Origin: Candidatus Heimdallarchaeota archaeon
GTDB taxonomy: Archaea; Asgardarchaeota; Heimdallarchaeia; Heimdallarchaeales; Kariarchaeaceae
NCBI GenBank assembly: GCA_022574115.1
Contig: JACZSS010000051.1
Coordinates: forward strand, 1 to 9,539
Length of the DNA: 9,539 bases
Direction: 5' to 3'
The number at the start of each line of letters is the position of its first letter. The first letter of the stretch is position 1. Positions 6,845-9,539 of the stretch are shown piece by piece. Made by a program: the position numbers and the translations under genes. The notes below the pieces were generated by a model. The model was not told the DNA's origin. It made no database searches and was given only the letters and a program-made list of their open reading frames with translations.

Positions 6845-7032
6845 TATATTTTCGTAATCCTTCTAGTGTAAAATCTTTTCGTGAATAGAGTCCTTAATCT
6901 TCAAAATTTTGCATTCATAAGAATTAATAACAGGGATCGAATATCAACTTGGGTTTGATGAATCTATTGCGGACCGTATTTCATGCAACTATTTGGACCT
7001 CAAATTACCAAGCCAAGAAATGAATAACATAA

Positions 7033-7045
7033 ACTATATTTTTTA
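7033..7045 (+). promoter_or_regulatory. Possible TATA box in the 277-nt divergent gap (6845-7121)
   Basis: ACTATATTTTTTA is the best TATA-like stretch ahead of the 7122 gene. It would give a transcript start near 7065 and a leader of about 55 nt ending in an SD. The rest of the gap between the 7-helix protein gene and the 7122 gene is AT-rich. I see no small gene or RNA in it. A weak AT-rich element GATTTTACA (minus strand, about 6868-6876) could serve the minus gene. Confidence 0.3.
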
Positions 7046-7110
7046 ACAGAAGAAAGTTAAGATCAATCGATTCTTCTGATTAATGCAGTGCGGCCCTTTA
7101 CGATTTTAAT

Positions 7111-7116
7111 AGGTGA
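7111..7116 (+). promoter_or_regulatory. Shine-Dalgarno site that sets the start at 7122
   Basis: AGGTGA lies 5 nt before the ATG at 7122 and matches the archaeal anti-SD GGAGGTGA. A GTG inside this motif (7113) opens the same frame three codons earlier, but the SD placement favours the ATG. Confidence 0.65.
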
Positions 7117-7121
7117 CTTCG

Positions 7122-7565
7122 ATGATCGATCCTCGAAAACGCAATACAGCACACTCTGAATTTCAAAGTTCAAACCCGGTTTATATATCACTACGTCAAT
7201 ATAAATTTATGATTAAAGATACAAAAACAATGATTGTAAAATTAATTGGATATAAAATCAGCTTTTTGAGTGACTTTCTATTCAGGATTGCTATGAGTGA
7301 TGGAATTTTATCAGATGAGGAAATAAATGTTTTATCGTCAATTTTTCAGAATTTAGATCTTCTTCTCTATGCTGTCATAAATGCATATGAAGACAATGTT
7401 ATTGAAGATTATGAACTCAGTGGATTCGAAAGAATCATCGCACAGATAGGAGATCAAGCAATCTCAACTGCAAAATTTGATGATTGTATCACTGACGATG
7501 ATGGGCGATTAATTAAAATATTACAAATTTCCCTAATTGAATTTCAAAAAATTTTATTGAGATAA
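7122..7565 (+). CDS. Small acidic helical protein with a threefold TerB-like motif
   Basis: This protein of 147 aa has an unknown function. The first 45 residues are basic and polar; the rest is predicted helical. Three segments share the pattern A-x-x-D-x-h-h-x-D-x-[ED]: Ala57-Asp60 with DGILSDEE (60-67), Ala88-Asp91 with DNVIEDYE (91-98), and Ala117-Asp120 with DDCITDDD (120-127). They are spaced 31 and 29 residues apart, and each lies between hydrophobic helices. The pattern recalls TerB-like/tellurite-resistance domains (ADG-x-[IL]-x-x-x-E), which bind metal or act as adaptors at membranes; it also loosely recalls EF-hand loops, though canonical calcium ligands are incomplete. No signal peptide or membrane helix is clear. 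The gene is very AT-rich, about 28% G+C over 7201-7560. It converges on the Yip1-like gene with a 48-nt gap and diverges from the 7-helix gene. TerB-like is a motif-level call. Confidence 0.75.
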   Translation: MIDPRKRNTAHSEFQSSNPVYISLRQYKFMIKDTKTMIVKLIGYKISFLSDFLFRIAMSDGILSDEEINVLSSIFQNLDLLLYAVINAYEDNVIEDYELSGFERIIAQIGDQAISTAKFDDCITDDDGRLIKILQISLIEFQKILLR

Positions 7566-7613
7566 TCCGTCAATCGAGCAGAATAACCTTCTTGTGTTCC
7601 ATAGATCAATCGA

Positions 7614-8945
7614 TCAAATTATGAGCCAAGCTAGTGCAATTCTCATGAGGACAATTTGAACAATAAATGATACTAGATAACTAAGAATTCCAGCAACCAA
7701 AACTGTTTTACGATTAAGCATACAAAAAGAATTAACTCCGTACAAAATTGCAAGAAGAGCAATTACCAAGAAGATTTCACTTAAATTATCCGCAAAAGCT
7801 CTTACTAATTCTGCAATCACTATCCAAATGGTCATTGTTCCATATACACGAGTGAAGGTTTTCAGGTCTGAAATCCCACCTAATTGATCAATGAATGCAT
7901 TAAACATCAATATAAAAATTCCATGACCGATTGCGATGATGACTAAGGTCACAAATAATAAACTTTGAACCGTGACGTTTTGGTCAATTAGATCCTGAAA
8001 CTGGATAGGGAGTTGGTTGGTTCTAACAGTTGCAAAAATTTGGATAACGATTGCAGCAAATAAGACTGTGAGTGCATTTTCCGTCATTTTTGTATCGTGG
8101 GCAACATGTCGGATTCCAATTTTGTCAAATGCTAATGCAGAGATTATGTACTCCGTAGTTGACATCCTTGCAGTATCTGACTCTAGTTTTTGAATTTCCC
8201 ATTCATCAAGTTTTGCCTTGTAAGCTTTATCTTGGAGGCTGAGTTTATTTTTCTCTTGCTTGATGGTTTTAAATTTTAGGCCGGGATATTCAAATAAATA
8301 AATAAAACCTGTGTTGGTAGACAAGTTATAAACTGCCCAGAAAAGGCCAAGTAAGTGAAACAGGTAAATTATTGAACGTGTATAGTCTAAATCACTAAGT
8401 GAGAAACCAACAGTTATCGCATCAACTGTAATTGTTAACAAGTAGGTAATTATCAGGCTGATTCGACTTGTACTTTTTTTCTGCCTTAGTTCGAGAGTAA
8501 AAATCAAAATCAATACACTCGACAAGATGAGGTACACTGTTTGAGCTATCGGTAGCCTCGTATGATTAAAATTAGCAGAGCTTATGTCGGTGGTCCGATC
8601 ATCGGATGATATCACAATCATCACCCATTGTAAAGCAATCATTAGAGGAACAAAAATAAGCAAAAACACATTGACAGTCGTCATTGTTTGTATTCCATTT
8701 TCCAAGTTAATCCCCAGTCTATCTCCACCTAACTCTGAGATGCGTTTTTGATCATGTTCGTCCATAGCTCGCTTCTTTTCCTTTATCCGGGTGAATAATT
8801 TGTCAAAGGGGGTTGCAAAAATAAACCAAAGTAATAACACCACGAGTACTCCTAGAAATAATCTACCCATTATTATGGTCCCGACCAAAACAAAAAATGA
8901 AATCACATTAAGTGAGATAAATAAGTTAGTTTGAACCTGATCCAT
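7614..8945 (-). CDS. Polytopic membrane protein, C-terminal half Yip1-like
   Basis: This protein of 443 aa has about 11 hydrophobic segments in two blocks. Block 1 has six, near 8-27, 28-46, 89-112, 132-152, 161-181 and 190-208. A charged, probably cytosolic linker (215-285), rich in Lys, Glu and Gln and helical (EKNKLSLQDKAYKAKLDEWE), separates them. Block 2 (287-443) has five helices, near 290-307, 325-350, 371-388, 389-407 and 412-435. It includes the amphipathic stretch DQLGGISDLKTFTRVYGT (353-370) between its second and third helices. A five-helix domain with G-G-x-x-x-[FL]-K-x-x-x-R-V-x-x-Y at this place is typical of Yip1-domain proteins, which in eukaryotes bind Rab GTPases and are widespread in archaea with unknown roles. 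The ATG has GAGGT 5 nt upstream. It could equally be an unrelated transporter-like protein; the Yip1 call is moderate. Confidence 0.85.
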   Translation of the reverse strand: MDQVQTNLFISLNVISFFVLVGTIIMGRLFLGVLVVLLLWFIFATPFDKLFTRIKEKKRAMDEHDQKRISELGGDRLGINLENGIQTMTTVNVFLLIFVPLMIALQWVMIVISSDDRTTDISSANFNHTRLPIAQTVYLILSSVLILIFTLELRQKKSTSRISLIITYLLTITVDAITVGFSLSDLDYTRSIIYLFHLLGLFWAVYNLSTNTGFIYLFEYPGLKFKTIKQEKNKLSLQDKAYKAKLDEWEIQKLESDTARMSTTEYIISALAFDKIGIRHVAHDTKMTENALTVLFAAIVIQIFATVRTNQLPIQFQDLIDQNVTVQSLLFVTLVIIAIGHGIFILMFNAFIDQLGGISDLKTFTRVYGTMTIWIVIAELVRAFADNLSEIFLVIALLAILYGVNSFCMLNRKTVLVAGILSYLVSFIVQIVLMRIALAWLII

Positions 8946-8950
8946 GCCGT

Positions 8951-8956
8951 GACCTC
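8951..8956 (-). promoter_or_regulatory. Shine-Dalgarno site of the Yip1-like gene
   Basis: The minus strand reads GAGGTC, 5 nt upstream of the ATG at 8943-8945, and supports that start. A TATA-like TTTAAAA (about 8966-8973) lies so close that a transcript starting 26 nt from it would lack the SD. Either transcription begins further upstream or one of the two signals is chance. Confidence 0.5.
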
Positions 8957-9004
8957 ATTTTTTGATTTTAAATTGATTTCAGTTGTAACCTAGTCTCCTG
9001 TAAG

Positions 9005-9012
9005 ATTATAAT
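9005..9012 (+). promoter_or_regulatory. TATA box of the 9034 gene
   Basis: ATTATAAT is centred 25-26 nt upstream of the ATG at 9034, the spacing expected for a leaderless archaeal transcript. No SD lies ahead of that ATG, which fits. The box sits in an 88-nt divergent gap shared with the Yip1-like gene. Confidence 0.5.
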
Positions 9013-9033
9013 GACGCTGACAGGATCACAGAT

Positions 9034-9351
9034 ATGGGCAGAACGCAGCGAACTTATCGAATGAGGATGCAAGCGATTCGCGATAGGATGATGGGAAATT
9101 TCAGAAGTCCTACCCTCCGCGAACGATATCGTAAACTTTGGGTGTCTGCACACAAACTCTCCGCGGAGTCATCAACGTTCCCTTGGCCTGATACTCACGG
9201 TGTCTCCACTTTTTGTATGACTCTCGATGCACTGAGAAAACTCAAAAGAGTAGAAGACAAGGTTCAACGACTCCAAGATGGATTTAATCGGTCCAAGTCT
9301 CATGATCGTGAATGTACGGACGAACAGCCAAATCTTAAGCAGTTTAAATAA
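9034..9351 (+). CDS. Small Arg-rich hypothetical protein
   Basis: I do not recognise this 105-aa protein. The first 35 residues are strongly basic (10 Arg, with spacing such as RTYRMRMQAIRDRMM), suggesting RNA or DNA contact or an amphipathic helix. The middle has FPWPDTHG (49-56), and residues 62-84 (MTLDALRKLKRVEDKVQRLQ) form a likely amphipathic or coiled-coil helix. The tail (86-105) is polar and probably disordered. In total there are 15 Arg and 8 Lys. Support for a real gene comes from a TATA box at leaderless distance and a hairpin/T-tract 21 nt past the stop. G+C is about 47% over 9061-9300, higher than the nuo genes, and Arg dominates over Lys, unlike its neighbours. This could mean recent transfer or simply a different protein class. 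Without homologues a spurious ORF cannot be excluded. Confidence 0.55.
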   Translation: MGRTQRTYRMRMQAIRDRMMGNFRSPTLRERYRKLWVSAHKLSAESSTFPWPDTHGVSTFCMTLDALRKLKRVEDKVQRLQDGFNRSKSHDRECTDEQPNLKQFK

Positions 9352-9372
9352 TGAAATGAGTGCTTCAACTAG

Positions 9373-9394
9373 AAACGAGTAATTCCTCGTTTTT
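9373..9394 (+). terminator. Hairpin plus T-tract terminator after the 9034 gene
   Basis: AAACGAG (9373-9379) and CTCGTTT (9386-9392) form a perfect 7-bp stem with a 6-nt loop, followed by T's through 9394. It lies 21 nt after the stop of the Arg-rich gene. The shape is that of an intrinsic terminator, and it supports expression of that gene. Confidence 0.5.
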
Positions 9395-9420
9395 CAAATT
9401 ACCCCCAAGCCAACAAAATG

Positions 9421-9539
9421 TAGGAAAGGCACTTCTGGCACCAGAAGACAACGGTTGAAGGATGGGGATTGCAGACTCAAGTCCAACTTGCTTCAGAAGC
9501 TATATGCATCTGGAGTGGGGCTCATATCGGTAGCCCTAT
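9421..9539. other. GC-richer, palindrome-rich segment without a clear gene
   Basis: By hand count 59 of 119 bases are G or C, against about 38% in sampled nuo sequence. It carries the perfect inverted repeats CTTCTGG-CA-CCAGAAG (9432-9447), GCTTC-A-GAAGC (9490-9500) and GGGCT-N9-AGCCC (9518-9536). One plus-strand frame stays open from 9424 to the edge but has no ATG or GTG. I find no tRNA cloverleaf. It may be part of a structured RNA or a gene or element continuing past the edge. Confidence 0.3.

Noticed and set aside
8968..9153. 61-codon minus-strand frame overlapping the 9034 gene
   Set aside because: It competes with the longer plus frame, which has better promoter and terminator signals, and its translation looks random.
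9462..9533. Short plus-strand ORF (ATG to TAG, 23 codons) in the right-edge segment
   Set aside because: It is too short, has no TATA box, and overlaps the palindromes.
9424..9539. Open plus-strand frame to the right edge with several Trp residues
   Set aside because: It has no ATG or GTG start, an in-frame TAG lies immediately upstream, and 38 open codons are not unusual at this G+C.
9511..9539. GGGCTCAT-like stretch resembling a tRNA anticodon arm with CAT
   Set aside because: The flanking stems do not pair as a tRNA, and no T-arm or acceptor partner is visible in the window.

Overview
The window looks like a piece of a low-GC archaeal chromosome, most likely an Asgard archaeon of the Heimdallarchaeia type. 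The evidence is a bacterial-style complex I (Nuo) membrane module beside a Ras/Rab-like small GTPase, archaeal TATA boxes about 26-28 nt from start codons, and a mix of leaderless starts and GGAGG-type Shine-Dalgarno starts. The lineage is inferred from this combination; there is no rRNA or marker gene to prove it. G+C is near 38% in the nuo genes, about 28% in the middle of the 7122-7565 gene, and 47-50% after position 9034.

Region 1 (1-4922, minus strand) reads nuoH-nuoJ-nuoK-nuoL, then a 225-nt gap, then nuoM cut by the left edge. H, J, K and L are separated by 2, -1 and 1 nt, so they are almost certainly one translationally coupled transcript. They encode the proton-pumping membrane arm of NADH/ferredoxin:quinone oxidoreductase. 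nuoI, which normally lies between nuoH and nuoJ, is missing here. The L-M gap holds a T-tract, a hairpin, two perfect 12-bp palindromes, a TATA-like box and a Shine-Dalgarno, so nuoM may also have its own promoter.

Region 2 (5148-8945) holds two tail-to-tail gene pairs. The first is a small GTPase (+) whose stop codon overlaps by 4 nt that of a protein with about 7 membrane helices and a cytosolic longin/roadblock-like C-terminal domain (-). The second is a small acidic helical protein with a threefold TerB-like motif (+) facing a protein of about 11 membrane helices whose last five helices resemble a Yip1 domain (-). Longin/roadblock and Yip1 proteins are known partners of small GTPases in other systems, so this may be a membrane-associated GTPase module. 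That is inference from domain resemblance and proximity.

Region 3 (9005-9539) holds a short Arg-rich gene of unknown function with its own TATA box and a hairpin/T-tract terminator. It is followed by about 120 nt of GC-richer, palindrome-rich sequence without a convincing gene. I see no tRNA, rRNA, CRISPR array, insertion sequence or attachment site in the window.
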